Assembly (NCBI GenBank): GCA_018296165.2
Contig: JACKQL020000002.1
Coordinates: 248,001-312,000, forward strand
Length of the DNA: 64,000 nucleotides
Source: Termitomyces sp. T153
Lineage: Eukaryota; Basidiomycota; Agaricomycetes; Agaricales; Lyophyllaceae
Direction: 5' to 3'
Shown here: positions 21,721 to 34,010 of the stretch, piece after piece
Numbering within the stretch: position 1 is the first letter of the stretch
Layout of the letters: each line of letters begins with the position of its first letter
Notes under the pieces: model-generated
Database searches by the model: none
Told to the model about the DNA's origin: nothing
The model's input: only the letters and a program-made list of their open reading frames with translations
Position numbers and translations under genes: made by a program

Positions 21721-23762
21721 ATCTCTGCTGCCAGAGCCCCAGTCCTGTTTGCCAAAAAGAAGGACAGTTTCCTCAGGCTCTGTGTTGACTATAGGGGACT
21801 CAACAAAGTCACCAAAAAGAATCAGTATCCTCTTTCCTTGATCAGAGATCTTGTTGACCACCTCTGCAGTGCTAGGATTTACACCAAAATAGACCTCCAC
21901 TCTGGCTACAACAACATCCAGATTGCTCTGGGACATGAATAGAAGACTGCCTTCCACACCTGCTATGGCCTATTCAAGTATTTAGTAATGCCTTTTGGAA
22001 TGACCAACTCCCCTGTTCCCTTCCAGTACTTTATGAACAACATCTTCCATGACATGAACAACATTTTTGTTATTGTGTACTTGGTCAACATTCTGATCTA
22101 CTTGAACTCACTGGAGGAACATCCAGAGCACATCCACTGCATCCTAGAATGACTCTGAAAGTACCACCTCCATGCCAAACCCAAAGAATGCTCCTTCTAC
22201 ACCATGGAGGTCAAATACCTCAGAGTTATCATCACTCCAGATGGAGTGTGCATGAACCCAGCCAAGGTCAAGGCCATCCTCCACTAGCCTCCACCCCAGA
22301 ATGTCAAGGAGGTACAGTTTTTTCTGGTATTCACTAACTTCTATTGCTGGTTCATTGACAACTACTCCAGAATCACAAAGCCTCTCAACCAACTCACCTA
22401 GAAGGACACTCCCTGGGACTGGGATAGCAAGTGTTAGAGTGTATTTCATTCTCCTCAAGAAAGCCTTCACCTCTGCCCCAATTCTCCACCATTTTGACTC
22501 CACTCTGCCCATCATACTTGAATGCAATGCCTCCAACTATGCCATTGCCAGAATACTCTCCCAAAACTCCAGTGGTAAGGACTTCTGCCCCCATCACATT
22601 CTACATTTGCTTGATGATCCCTGTAAAGCTCAACTATGATGTCTATGACAAAGAGCTCCTTGCCATTGTTAAGCCTTTTGACAATAGAAGGCTTACCTTG
22701 AAGAAGCCCTGCACCACATACAAGTTTACTCTGACTACAACAACCTCCAATACTTCACCACTACCAAACAGCTCAGCTGATGACAAGCTCGCTAGTCCAA
22801 ACCATTCTCCAAATATAACTTCACCATTTACTACTGCCCCAGTCAACTTGGCACAAAACCCACTGCCCTTATCCAGATGCCCAACATATATCCAAAGAAG
22901 TCATTTGAGGCTGAGCAGAATGTGTTCAACCATCAAGTAGTAATCCCCTCTGAGCATTTACATGCCATGCTGAGTATGAATGATGAGGGGATCCTCCACC
23001 AGATCTGAAATACACCTCCAAATACCTTCTTTACCCAGCATGACTCTTGAAACAACCCCACCAATGAGTCAGCAACCAACCAACCCTTCATGCTGTCTCT
23101 GGACCATTGACTCTTACTTTGGGAAGGACAAATTAATGCTCTGGACCACAAGTCCATTTGTCTTGACATACTCCAGCGGCACCATGATCATAGACTCTGG
23201 GGACACTCAGAAATTTGTAAGACTCTCCAACCCATCTCCTAGAATTACTTTTGGCCAGGAATGAAGAAGAATGTTGCACAATATATACAGGCCTGCAAAC
23301 CATGCCTCCAGGCCAAGGAAAGTACCCTGCTACCACCCCTACAGCCTCTACAGCCTACTGAAACCCCTCCCTGTTGGTTGCTGCCCCTGGTGCTTGACCT
23401 TGATGAACCACACTCTGGAGTTTGCCAAACTATTCCTTGAACATGTCTTCTCCAAGCACAGACTTCTAAATGACATCATCTCCAACTGCAGGCCCCTGTT
23501 CATCTCTCAGTTTTGACAATCATTGTGCAAACTGCCTACCACCTGGAGACTGACAGACAAACAGAACAAGTAAACCAGACCTTGGAACAGTATCTCCACT
23601 TCTACATTGACTATTTACAGAATGGCTGGCATGCAGAACTCCTCCTCACCAAGTTTACTTACAATAACATGCCTCACTCTGCCACTAAAGTTTTTCCCTT
23701 CTATACCAACAAAGGCTACAATCCCCAGCTCATCCTGTTGCTCAAGAATATCCCCTCCCATG
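21721..23762 (+). pseudogene. Gypsy pol (RT, RNase H, integrase), decayed
   Basis: RT is readable: [20 protein letters not shown] at about 21748-21808, [17 protein letters not shown] near 21880 and MPFGMTNSP near 21990. The catalytic box should read VYLDDILIY but here reads VYLVNILIY (about 22076-22102), so both catalytic aspartates are lost. RNase H traces (YDVYDKELLAIVK) lie near 22637-22675. The integrase core follows: LLNDIISNCRPLFISQF near 23461-23513, then an AYHLETDRQTEQVNQTLEQY block at about 23531-23590. It ends where a family B LTR begins. This is probably the pol of family B, but linkage is inferred. Confidence 0.8.
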
Positions 23763-24482
23763 TGTCACAACCCATCCCTGGACCTCTGGACCTCCCTCCC
23801 ACATGCTCCAAATGCCTAGACTGCCTGCCAATGCCAACACCCTCTCAACTCATTCCAACCCTTGTTCACCCATGGCACACACCCCAGCTAACTCTGTTGC
23901 TTCTCCAGCAAACCTTACCAGCACTCTAGCAAACCATGCCACTTTCCCATTCTCTTCTGAGCCCCTGGATATCCCTGACATGTCCTAGAAACCCCAGAAC
24001 AAGTTGTGGACCCACACCAATATGTCATTATGGCCTGCCCAGTCAGAACCAACACCTGCCAGACCTGCACAGTTCCAACAATCTCTACCATCAGACCCAC
24101 AACCCCCAGACAAGTCCAGTAGTTAATATATAAGTTGTAAAGTAATACCTGCTATAGTAGTCTTAATATTACTTACATAAATTTGTATTTGTTACATCTC
24201 ATTTCCTGGCTTTGTCTCCATTTCTGTTTCTCATCTCATATTTCTCTCAATCTATTTTGTTCTTGTCTCTGTCTCATCTGAACTCCATCTTGCCTATCTC
24301 CTCTGTTTTCTTTCACATATGCCTGGATTCCCTTCAACTCTAACTCCATTACAATCTCCATTCATATATCCACAACTTGCACATTCATAACTAACTTCAG
24401 ACCATGCCCTATGTTTGGCTCCAGAACCCATCAACACTACTTGATGCCTTGTCAATCTCCAGTCCACTCCCATCACTTGCAT
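23763..24482 (+). repeat. Family B LTR, 3'-truncated
   Basis: It starts TGTCACAACCCATCCC within the integrase frame and ends where an F-type LTR start (TGATGTGCTCC) begins at 24483. TATATAA lies near 24128. There is no polypurine tract before it, so it inserted into or was rearranged with the pol. Confidence 0.7.
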
Positions 24483-24702
24483 TGATGTGCTCCTATGCCA
24501 AGTATTTTGCTAACATCCAAGAGATTCCTAGCAGTTTCTAATCTGTTGGCAAGAGGTCAAGGGTGAGTAATTGGTGATGAACTATAGGGAGTCAACAGAG
24601 AATGATTTGGGAGTTTGCTAAAAGTTTCCAAGCAAAGTTCCACTTGAGCTCTAGTTTCTGACAGAATGGTTATCTAAATATTCCTTGTGGTGGGCTCCAA
24701 AA
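24483..24702 (-). repeat. F-type LTR start and flank (part of inverted duplication)
   Basis: The first 17 bases match the F LTR terminus; the rest diverges. From 24551 onward it is the reverse complement of 10309-10457, that is, the flank of the F1 LTR. Confidence 0.45.
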
Positions 24703-24950
24703 TGATGTGCTCCTATGCTGCCTAGCTGCCATGCAAGGAAAGAAGACCTAAACACTGGCAACAAGATAGAGTAGCTGGCAATAGGAAGTAGTGAGGGCAA
24801 GTTGGCAAATGTCTCAGAAAATTAGAGCACTCAAAGGGTCAGGAGATGAAGTAACAGTGCAAGTAGGAAAGGCTGCTATCACTAGCCTGGGTTGTTGAAC
24901 TGTAACACAGAGTTGCTCAGTTGCTGGGTAATGAAGGGAAAAAGGATTGT
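24703..24950 (-). repeat. Family F LTR segment (counterpart of 10062-10305)
   Basis: This is the reverse complement of the distal part of the F1 3' LTR, starting TGATGTGCTCC. It is separated from the rest of the LTR (27475-27942) by the inserted family B material and a further solo LTR. Confidence 0.65.
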
Positions 24951-25007
24951 AGACAAAGTCAACTTGCACCCTGTGCCTCAAGGGTCTCAATGCTAAAGGG
25001 GGGATGA

Positions 25008-27075
25008 TGTCACAACCCATTCCTGGACCTCCAAACCTCTCCCCAAGCAACCCTCACATCTCCATAACACCCACCAATGCCCCCTCAACCTGCCCTAACC
25101 TTTGTTTACCCCTGACACCTGCCCCAGCAAACAAACTCCCTGCTTTCTTGGCCAACTCCAACACTTCCCTGGACAACTCTGACACCTCTCACATAGGACC
25201 CATCACTCTCCTGTTCCTCACTGAGCCCCCAGATATTCCCAGCACTTCCATTGAACTCTATCATATGTCATAGACCCACACCAATATGTCACTGCAGCCC
25301 ACCAACTGATCAGCACTGACACCCATTGACCCTGCACAACTCCAGCAAGCCCCACTGCTAGTCACATGGTCCCCAGAAGAGTCCCCATAGTTAGTATTTA
25401 AGTTGTAGAGTAATATTTCCTATGGTATTCTTGATATTACTTACCTGCTTATGTCTGTGTTTGTTACATTTCCTAGTTATATCTCTGTCTCTGTCTCTGT
25501 CCTCTGTCTCCAATCTTGTATTGTTCTCAATCTACTTTGTTCTTGTCTCAGTCTCGTCTCAACTCCATATTGTCTCATCTGCTTCAGTTTCCTTTCACAT
25601 TGCCTGATTTCTCTTTGACTCTAACTCTCTTCCAATCATTGTTTATATTGTTACAACTTGTACATTCAGAACTAACTCTGGACCTCATCCTACACTTAGC
25701 CCTGGAACCACTGATGTGCTCCTATGCCGCCTAGTGCCGTGCAGGAAACCTAACACTTGTCACTAGATAGGATAGCTGGCAGTAGGAAGTTAATAATTGA
25801 GGGCGAGTCAGTAACCGTCCCAGAGAACTAGAGCGAAAGTGGTGGCAAGGAGGTGAAGTCGAAAAGAATCGCTACTGCTAACGATAGTCGCAGCGAAACT
25901 GAAACGGTGGCGGGGCGAATAAAGGAGAGAGACGGCGGTAAGAGTAAAACTAAGATCGACGGACGAACGTAAACTTATCGCTAGCCGCAATTGCTAGCGT
26001 CACTAAATTGAAATAACGCTAATAGGCACCCGTAATTGGTACCACACTAAGTCGAGGTCGAGGTTGAAGAGGTTTGTCGCGAACCCAAAGTCGAAGACGA
26101 GATGAGGGAAAGGGATGAGGCGAATGGAATCTTTAAGCTGGTAGCTTATAGATGGAGGAGTAATACGATGGTGATGCGATGGTAAAATTCGATGGTCGGG
26201 TGTCTATGTACAGGCAGTATTTATACGTTTTCGAAGTATAGTAAGGGAAGGTAAGCAATTAAGCGCCACTAGCGGCGGCGTCTGCCACTGTGTTTAGGTT
26301 GCGTGCCAGGCGTCAGTCCGTAACTAAGTAAAAGGTCATAGGGGAGGCCTTGGCGATGACTAATTGCTAATAAGAACCAAAAAGAGAACGAGTCCGATGT
26401 CAATACCTGAAGTAAGAACACCGTTCAGGGATGTTGGTAAGCTCGACAAGGGGAATGATAGTAAAAAGGTACGCGTCTGGTAATATGTCCATATATAGTA
26501 AAGGAACGCCGTTTTGTCGCCAGGATCGCTAAGGTCGCTAATAATCGTCGCCAAGAGGGTCTAGGCCTTGATGGTCTAGGCCCAAGTTCCAGGCTTCGCG
26601 TGATGTTCCCCGTGATCAATAAGTCTCGTGGTCACTAGAGTCTTGTGCTTCGGTCCAATCCTAGGGCTAAGTCCCGTGCGCTGAGTGTTGTGACTTGTGT
26701 CAAATTCGAAGTAGTCAGCTGCCGCCGAAAAAGGTGCTCAGCGATAACTGGGGCTCATCACCACCAACACTATTTGATCTCCCATCAAGCTCCAGTCCTG
26801 CTTTCATTACTGGTGTGACCCTCACTTACCCCACACTCACAATATCCACCCTGGACTTGTGCCTGAGAGTCCTCCAAGCCCAACCCTCCTCATACTTTGT
26901 CTGAGACTTCCTCAGACCACCCCAAACTTGCTTGGACTGCTCCCCTAGCTTGCCCTCACAAGTATCTGACATCCAGACCTCTCCTAAGCACTAGATTATA
27001 AGTGCAGGACATTGCATCTGCCTCATAAGGATTCACCCAGTTAAGCTGAGCCCCTGTGGTTAGCAGAACCTGACA
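25008..27075 (+). repeat. Family B 3' LTR, interrupted by a solo F LTR
   Basis: TGTCACAACCC to AGAACCTGACA, about 1.01 kb once the inserted solo LTR and its TSD copy are removed. The polypurine tract AAAGGGGGG plus ATGA at 24995-25007 precedes it. No 5-bp TSD is seen, in keeping with a 3' LTR of a truncated element. The counterpart in the left arm is 9077-10000. Confidence 0.8.
25712..26760 (-). repeat. Young CpG-rich family F solo LTR, TSD CCAC
   Basis: The 1049-bp unit TGATGTGCTCC to GGGCTCATCA has 4-bp TSDs CCAC at 25708-25711 and 26761-26764. The uninterrupted target (GGAACCACCAACAC) is inferred from sister LTRs. CpG is dense from 25730 to 26755, in contrast to every flanking repeat. The TATAAATA box on the minus strand is near 26216-26223. 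It is absent from the left arm of the inverted duplication. Confidence 0.9.
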
Positions 27076-27474
27076 GTCTCCATGAGTGCCATACTCAGCA
27101 GCAACCCTGTCCTTATTCTTGTTTATAAACCTTCCACTGGAAGGTATCACTGGATCCATGTTGTTCCTGACAATCTCTCTACTACTTTGGAAGATGTGAC
27201 ACTGACTGAGTGAAAGAACAAATGCCCATTGGTCCAATTCCAGTTGTCACTTCTGCTGTACCATTTCCAGTCACCAATGATGACCACAATTTTTCTGGGG
27301 ATACTTGTAACTAGATTACAGTTTGTGGTCTTGAGTTCACACAGATACAGAAGTATCCCAATCATTAGGATTCCTGTATGTAGTGTAAAACAACAATATA
27401 TTCTCTTATGTAATCAATACTGTATGGATAATATTGTGATTCATAAAATAACAGGTAAACTAAAATAAGTAAAT

Positions 27475-27942
27475 TGTAGAAACAATGGAGTGGGTAGGAA
27501 AGCAAAAGTTGTCAAGGAAGAGGGATAAAAATGATGGAAGTGCAAAACAAGTTGCTAAGAACTAGGGTGACAAGAAAGATTGCTAAGGATGGTTAGGGCC
27601 TAGCAACAGGGGGAAGATGGGAGAAGAAGTAATTGAAATTGTTAGGAGTGGGAAAACAAATGCAAACTGGTTGCTAGCTGTAGTCACTAGCATCACTAAG
27701 TTGCAGCACACTAAAGAGTACCTGCAATTGGTACCCATGCTAAATGGAAAACAAGGTCATCAAGACTAGTTGCTCAGTTCTTAACAATGATGAAAGAGAG
27801 TAGTAAGAAGAGAGCTAAAGCCTAGGAGCTGATGAATATTAAGGAGAGGACAATACTCTGATGGATTGTCTCCTTATTGCTGTATATACAGGCAGTATTT
27901 ATACTTTTTGTAAGTATAGTATTCAGAAAGAAAAGATAGTTG
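27475..27942 (-). repeat. Family F LTR segment (counterpart of 8210-8680)
   Basis: This is the reverse complement of the first part of the F1 LTR, with the TATAAATA box on the minus strand near 27896-27903. Its far end joins sequence unrelated to the F1 LTR start. Confidence 0.65.
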
Positions 27943-28099
27943 CTGCCAGCAATGAGACAAGCAAAAAGTGGAAGTGGCAGGAAACAGTATGTTCTCAGTC
28001 TTGTTTCTTGTAGGTAGGTTGCTTCAAGAATGGTTGGCAGGGAATAGAGGATGAGTTCATGCAGTAGCATAGTAAGGTGAGCATCTCATATGCTTGCAT

Positions 28100-28560
28100 A
28101 CTGTAACTTATTCTGAACAAAAGACAGAGTAGGTGGTCCTACTCCACTTGGGCTGGTTGCCATTGACTACCTTGAAGAGAGCCTAGCAAACATCAAAGTG
28201 AGGTTGTTATGTGGCATGTGGTTCAAGTAGTACTTCTTGGCTAGATAGGCAACAGTTTTAATGATTGGATGGCTATGGTTGGTAGCAATTTTACAAAGGG
28301 CACCCCAGTAGCAGATGATTTTTTCAGAGATCCACTTGGCAATAGCAGCAGTGTTCTTGTGTTGAAGCATGCAGGATTCAGGGTAGTGGATAGTGAACAG
28401 CAACCTTGAATGATGTACTCAAATTTGTTGGAGGGTAGCATGAAAATCATATCAATGTAGATTTTGCTGAATAGCAGAGAAGGCATAACATCATTCAATG
28501 GAATGAGAACTTTGGTCATCTGATAAATATGGCATATCATAAGGCCACCAAAAGTGTTCT
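28100..28560 (-). pseudogene. F2 integrase fragment
   Basis: MLQHKNTAAIAKWISEKIIC and WGALCKIATN mirror the F1 peptides at 7363-7450. A broken zinc-binding region (CHIYQMTKVLIPL) lies near 28490-28540. Frames alternate and stops are present. Confidence 0.65.
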
Positions 28561-29385
28561 AGAAGAGCTGCCAATGCAACAAAAAGTCTTCTATGACTCT
28601 GCTTGTCATGCATAGCATGCAGGTTACAAATATGGCTGCTAGTGTCAACAAACAATTTGTGGGCTCCACCATCATTGAATTGCCACAGTTTGTCATCAGC
28701 AATGATGAAGGTGGTAGTGGAGCAGATAAATATTACTGAGATATTTGGGGCACTTCAAGTCTTGGAGAAGTCTTGGAGCCACTGACAAACCATCAGAAGG
28801 CACTCATCTTCAGCCAAGGCTCTGGTGCTACAGAGTATGGTGTCATAAGTCATAGTTGTGCTGTCATTGCAAAAGGGCTGAGGCTCATTGGCAGCAAATA
28901 GACATAAGGGAAGGCAGTCATCAGAGGCACTAGTATTGTTGGTAAGGTTGTTTAGGAGGGTAGGTGGCACTAGGATTGGCAGCAGGCTGTAAGTGACAAG
29001 TGACAGAAAGCATTGGTTGGACACTGAAATGTGGAGGAGAGGTACTAGTAGTTGTATAGCATGCACAAAACCATGCATATGGTCCATTCAATCTTGAAAG
29101 ATGTCATTATTGCTATCATGAAGCAGGTTGCTAGACTTTACTGTTTGTTACAAAAGTCTGTCAGGGCTGTGGAAAGTACTCTTAACATGTACCAATTTGA
29201 AGTGGAATATCAAGATTATCATCATGATCTAGCAGTCCATACTAGTAGAAAGCTGGATGTCAGGATTCTGGAGCATTGTAGGGGCATGTCAATATGCCTT
29301 AGTTAAAGCTTGTGGTTATACCTAAGCTCCTACTGACTAGAGCTGGAATGGTACTAGTTGACATCAAAAGGCAAGTAGTAACATG

Positions 29386-29437
29386 GGACTATGGTGTAAT
29401 AGTGACATGCAATGCAGGTTCAAGCCCTGCTGGTTCC
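29386..29437 (+). repeat. tRNA-like sequence without anticodon arm (possible SINE head)
   Basis: The sequence has GGGACTATGGTGTAATAG, reminiscent of the acceptor/D-arm (A box) of tRNA-Gln. A perfect T-arm, GCAGG-TTCAAGC-CCTGC, contains a canonical B box GGTTCAAGCC. The end TGGTTCC can pair with the start GGGAC. No anticodon arm lies between. A second B-box-like GGTTCAATCC lies near 29459. It interrupts element F2, so it is most likely a tRNA-derived mobile repeat or pseudogene, not a working tRNA. Confidence 0.4.
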
Positions 29438-30359
29438 AGCTTTCCTAAGGTTGTTGGTTCAATCCTCTGGAAGTATTACATTTGGTGGAGCTATAGCAGC
29501 CGTGCTGGCCTTGTATGTTCACAACCAAGCCTGCATCATGATCTAGGATGATCCACTGACATAAGGTGGCCTTTACCCTTGGACCTGTAAGTCATGAAAT
29601 ACCAGATGCAGGTCTGTGATCAAGGTACAAGAGGGTGCACTTGGATCCTGAGACTTGCCAAAACAAGTCTAGAGGTCAGTAGAATTTCCTCAATTGAAGT
29701 GTTATGTTCTGAAAGGTCTAAATTATTAGCAGCAGTGATGTTGGCAGCAATGCTGTGTTTGGGAGTGATGACAATACAGAACTGATTTCACATATCAGAG
29801 AAAAGGAAACAAAGTTCATCAATGGACACTATTAGTAGTTGAGAATGGCCTTGGTCTGCTCAATGTTGCAGATCAGGGGCATTGTGTAGTAGGTACCATC
29901 CTTTTGCTTGTTGGGAGCAGTGAAGCTATGAGTGTTAGGGAAAATGTAGTGATTGGAGATACTAGAGTAGGAAAGCAATGAGGGTTGAAGGTCAGAGGCA
30001 CTAGTAGAAGGGACAGGGGTGCCTAGACAAGGGGCTTGTTCTCAAGCTTTACCTTTTTCTCCATTACAGACCATGGACCAATGAGCAGGTATAATGTGAA
30101 TCATCATTACAAGCAATGTAGTATATAAGACAGTCTGCAGAATAGAATATCCTCAGACTAAACAATAGGAGTGTTCACCAGGTCTTACCATTGATCTGAC
30201 TGTAAGATCCTCCATCATTGTCTCCATGCTTAGCTTGCTGCACTCACCCTCTGCCTGACTCCTGGCTGCCTCTGTGCCCCCTCAACACTTGTTCTATGCC
30301 TGTTCCTTGCCTGCTCTTGCTGGGTTTACCTGTGGAGTGATTGTCCCCTTACAGACAAT

Positions 30360-31500
30360 TGCCTTGCTAAATGTAGAGTTTGAGCTGAAAGCAGTGACCA
30401 CAGGCCATGGTGTGGCCATATTCACCATAGTAATGACATACATCAGAAAGGGCAGGAGGATGGTTAGCAGCACCAACACCAAGCAAGGCTTTCAAACATT
30501 CTAAGGCACTAATGATGGTGGCAGTGGCAATGTGTTTGGTAGGTTCAGGCTTAACAACAGGAGCAGGTGTAGTGACAGAAGCGGCAGAGATGAGACCAGG
30601 CTTAGCAATGGAGGCACTAGCAACAGACTTTAAAGAACTAGTGATGTTGTCAGTATGCTTCATAACCCATTTGGCACCCTTTATGATGCTCTCAACTTTG
30701 TAGGGGTCACCAAGGTAGTGGTTGGGCATGGTAATCTCAAGGCAGCAGACAATTTTAAACTAAAATAAATGTAGGGGGACTCTGCTGGAAGAGGCAACAT
30801 CCCTCATTTCTGTAGAGTTTGCCATTAGCAAGGAGCCATCTAGTGATGTGCTGGAAATAGGAGTCTGAAAATCTGTCAAGAGTGAAAAGGCTGCTAGAGA
30901 AAGTTGTGATGTGGTTATAAGCCATTCAAGATTGCCAAGTGTATAGCATGCTGTCTTGTCAGTGCCAGGGTAAAGTCACACAGACCACTGCCTTCCATTC
31001 AGGATAAGTGTAGTAACATTCACCAGTGGTGCCAGCAGTGATGAAGGAGTCACCAAATCCAGGGATGGGGACCATGGCAAGCCATGCATTCCTTTTTATG
31101 GGTCTTGTCAGTAATACCAGGGGTGCCAAGGAGATATTCAAGTTCTCAGAAGTACTCCGCTAGCTCTCAAGAGTAGTCATTGCATGGCAGACCCAATGTT
31201 CATTGTTGGCCATTGCAATTGTTGGAATAGATGTTGAAATGGAATTAGGTGCTGGTGAGAGCTGATAAAGTTGGGTAAGAATGTGAGAGAGTCAAGAAGC
31301 ATTAGCAGCAAAGGAGGAGTGCTAAGGTAAAGTGAGAACATGACCATTAGAAAAGAGATCATCAATTTTGTCAATAAGAACAGACTTCCTGACAGCACTA
31401 AGTTTGTCAGCAAGGTTGTGTGATGTTGGCATAGGTGGGGTTAGGGTTGAGGTCAAAGGATCTTCAAGTTCAACAGGCAAGGCATGGAATGCAAGTGACA
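30360..31500 (-). pseudogene. F2 gag, decayed
   Basis: Minus-strand peptides GECYYTYPEWKAVVCVTLPW (about 31005) and FSDSYFQHITRWLLANGKLY match F1 gag at 2430-2645. MPNHYLGDPYKVESIIKGAK at 30729 and below matches F1 at 2725. The nucleocapsid knuckle near 30410-30450 is damaged (CHYYGEYGH, where a Cys should be the fourth residue). Confidence 0.7.
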
Positions 31501-31566
31501 GAAGGCTTGTGCATGGACTTATGGTGGAATCTTGCTCTTAACTTATCCTTGCAGTGGGATGCAAAA

Positions 31567-32214
31567 TGATAACATCTGTTACCCACTAGCTACCATGCAG
31601 GGAACACAAACAACTAGCAGTTTTGCAAGTAGTATACAAATGGACTGTAAGAAATGAAGGTGCAAGCTGAGCTAGATCCCAAAAAACCTGGTTAAGGGTC
31701 ATGAGATGCTAGCCAAAGTTGCTGGGTGTTAACAAATGGTTGCAAGCACTAAAATCACTAGCAAAAGGTTGATCTGATGAGAGAAGCACTAGAAGCTAGT
31801 GAAGGCATTAGCAAGAGAGGGATAGCAAACTGCAACTGGCCATAGGTGCTAGCACTGAATACAAACTTTACAAAATAGTACCCAAAGGTTGTACTAGCAA
31901 AACAAGGATAGCAATGAGGACACTAGCTCAAAAATGTCAGTAAGTAAAGCAAATGAAACCAAAAAGAGATGGTAACAGTAAGTAATAGGCCAGATAGTTG
32001 TTAGTGATCTAGGCAAGTCAGGTGGAATGTCAGGTGAAATACAATAAACCAAAGTATAGCTAGAGGCAACCCCACAATATAAAACTTGATAACACACTCA
32101 TAATGTTTCCATTGTATCAAGCTAATGAGACTAAATTGAGTAAATAAAACAAAGTCAATGATACTGACAGAAGTTAAATGCATAGTGAGGTTGTGATAGC
32201 ATTGTTACCATCCA
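31567..32214 (-). repeat. F2 5' LTR, probable
   Basis: The segment starts TGATAACATC and ends GTTACCATCCA, short imperfect inverted termini, and lies immediately upstream (in minus sense) of the F2 gag. The stretch after the start (CTAGCTACCATGCAGGGAA) resembles the F LTR start (CTAGCTGCCATGCA). A TTTATATT box on the minus strand is near 32078-32085. No TSD could be checked because the 3' LTR of F2 is not identifiable. Confidence 0.5.
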
Positions 32215-33447
32215 CTAAAAGTCCTAGAGGGAAATGTCCTATGTGTCAAGGGTCCAGGCCACATGTGACACAGTGATGGGACCATCACAATCATGTAGAA
32301 AGTAGAAAATCTGAAAGTTGTGAAAAACATAAGTAAACACAGAAATTAATACTTAGTGCAAACAGTGAAACCACTTTGCCTTTCTCTTTTTCAATATGCA
32401 GGGAGACAGGCAATTGTTCCCCACCAGCTGATCCTCCTCATCCCCCTTGTCCAACACATACTCCAAGCAGCTCTCCAGGTGGTGGGGGCCCACTGTCCAG
32501 CCTGGTAATGGCTGGGTGATCACCACTTCAACCTGGACCTGCAAAGCAGGAGCTCTCTGAGCCAGGTCTGGCACCTACACCTCTGAACTTGACCCTTGCC
32601 CCTACCCCTGCCCTAAGCCCCCTGCCACTCCAGACTGTGCTCCTTAAGCCTGACCTACAACCTCCTCCTCCCACTCCATCCAAAACAAACAATGAATATG
32701 CCAGTTGTGACATTCATCACATATGTTGCAAGCCCAGTGTAAATTAGGTTCTCCAAGGGAGAAGGTGCAATTATCCCTCCAAAGTAAACAGTTCACACAG
32801 TAGGACAGTCAGCAAATCTCCAAAGGCACAGGAATCAACTCGCTGGGGCATGAGCAATGCACCATTCACAAGTAGAGGCTCCAGCAGTGAACATGGCTGA
32901 GGACCTCAACCCTTCCAACCTCTGCCATCAACTATCACCCCCACCACCAGCCCATCAGACTCTACATCACCGACCTTCCCCTTTGAGCAGGACATCTCAA
33001 ACTTGCTCTGCAGAATGTTTGGGCCTACTCCAAGCCTGTCTGAGACCCTCTGGCAGTGCCATTGCCACCTCTGGCTCAGTCTCCAACCCTGCCACCTCCA
33101 GTCAGTCCTGTCTCAGATTTCCTCAACTGGACCCAAATTCCATCAACTACTGAGCCTCCTCACTATAATACTATTCCTGCTGTAGTCAGTCCTTAGTCTG
33201 GATATGGCCTTTAACCTCCATAGTTTCCTGTCCTTTAGTTTCCTGGCATCATCTGTTTCTATCTCCTGATTTATTCTGTAACTTACTCTGAATACAACCT
33301 GATTCCTTCCCCTTGCTCATATCAAACTCTGGTTCAATTCCTAAGTCCTTTGACTATCCCCCATGTTCAAAGTTGTACTCTTGCCCAACTCTAGACCTCC
33401 AGACTGTCTGTTTGACCTCCAGCAAACTCTGATGCTCCCTTAGTCAT
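32215..33447. other. Decayed repetitive DNA, no gene recognised
   Basis: C/T-rich plus strand with Pro/Ser-rich pseudo-frames (32550-33150). Composition resembles the LTR/gag parts of the other Gypsy copies, but I cannot assign it. Only isolated CpG remains (for example near 32840 and 32971). Confidence 0.35.
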
Positions 33448-34010
33448 TTAGTCCTCCAACTCCAACTGGAAGGTTGTTTGCTCTACAGTGAGAGAGCCCT
33501 CCAGGTCAGCTGGACCTAACAGCCACATGAAGTTCTTCATAGAAGGTGAGACTGTCCAGATATTCACCCTGCTCAACCAGCATGTGGAAGGGTCAATGTA
33601 CTCATCCATGGACTGCTTCTCTTGACCATACTGGTTGCAGTCATGAAGAGAGAAGGCAGCAGTTTTAGGTGATGGAAGGTGTTCTAAGAGCATCTGAATG
33701 GAGCAAGAAATGGTGTCTGTGGTTTCACAAAATCCAGCAAGTTTGGTTGTATAGAGGGTGAGAGAAGCTGGGAATAGACTATTCCCAAGTCTCTAGAGCT
33801 ATTGAGCAGCTCCAGGCCTCAACCCTAGGGTTAGTTTCCTCTGGGGGGCAGCAGGAGGCTGGTTGAGTCATAGAGACAGTGTAGGCAATAAAATCGAGAA
33901 GGACCTCTGAAGGTAAGAAAGAGATTCAAGCAAGCTAGAATTGGGATCACTTGCCATTAGAACTCATATGAGATAGCAGAAAATCAAAGTTAACAGGGGG
34001 TAAAGATGAG
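33448..34010 (-). pseudogene. Gypsy-like gag fragment
   Basis: A minus frame contains QYGQEKQSMDEYIDPSTCWL, similar to the (Y/F)-Q-SVDEYVD-F motif in Gypsy capsids, followed by EGSLTVEQTTFQLELED. Upstream bases to about 34010 have no clear frame. Confidence 0.45.

Larger units (their letters stand above)
24551..27942. repeat. Right arm of the long inverted duplication
   Basis: This is the reverse complement of 8210-10457 with near identity. It contains a complete family B LTR and the solo F LTR at 25712-26760, both explaining its greater length. It lacks the 361-bp LTR found in the left arm. The arm ends in the middle of the F LTR (about 27942), where the sequence switches to that of element F2. 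Confidence 0.8.
28090..31566 (-). mobile_element. Family F Gypsy element F2, internal region, RT deleted
   Basis: In minus direction: gag (about 31500-30360), the linker peptide KQKDGTYYTMPLICNIEQTK (near 29890), an inserted tRNA-like repeat (about 29310-29590), RNase H/linker (29300-28755) and integrase (28540-28090). RT is missing. The 5' LTR is at 31567-32214. The copy diverges clearly from F1, with abundant stops and CpG loss. Confidence 0.75.
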
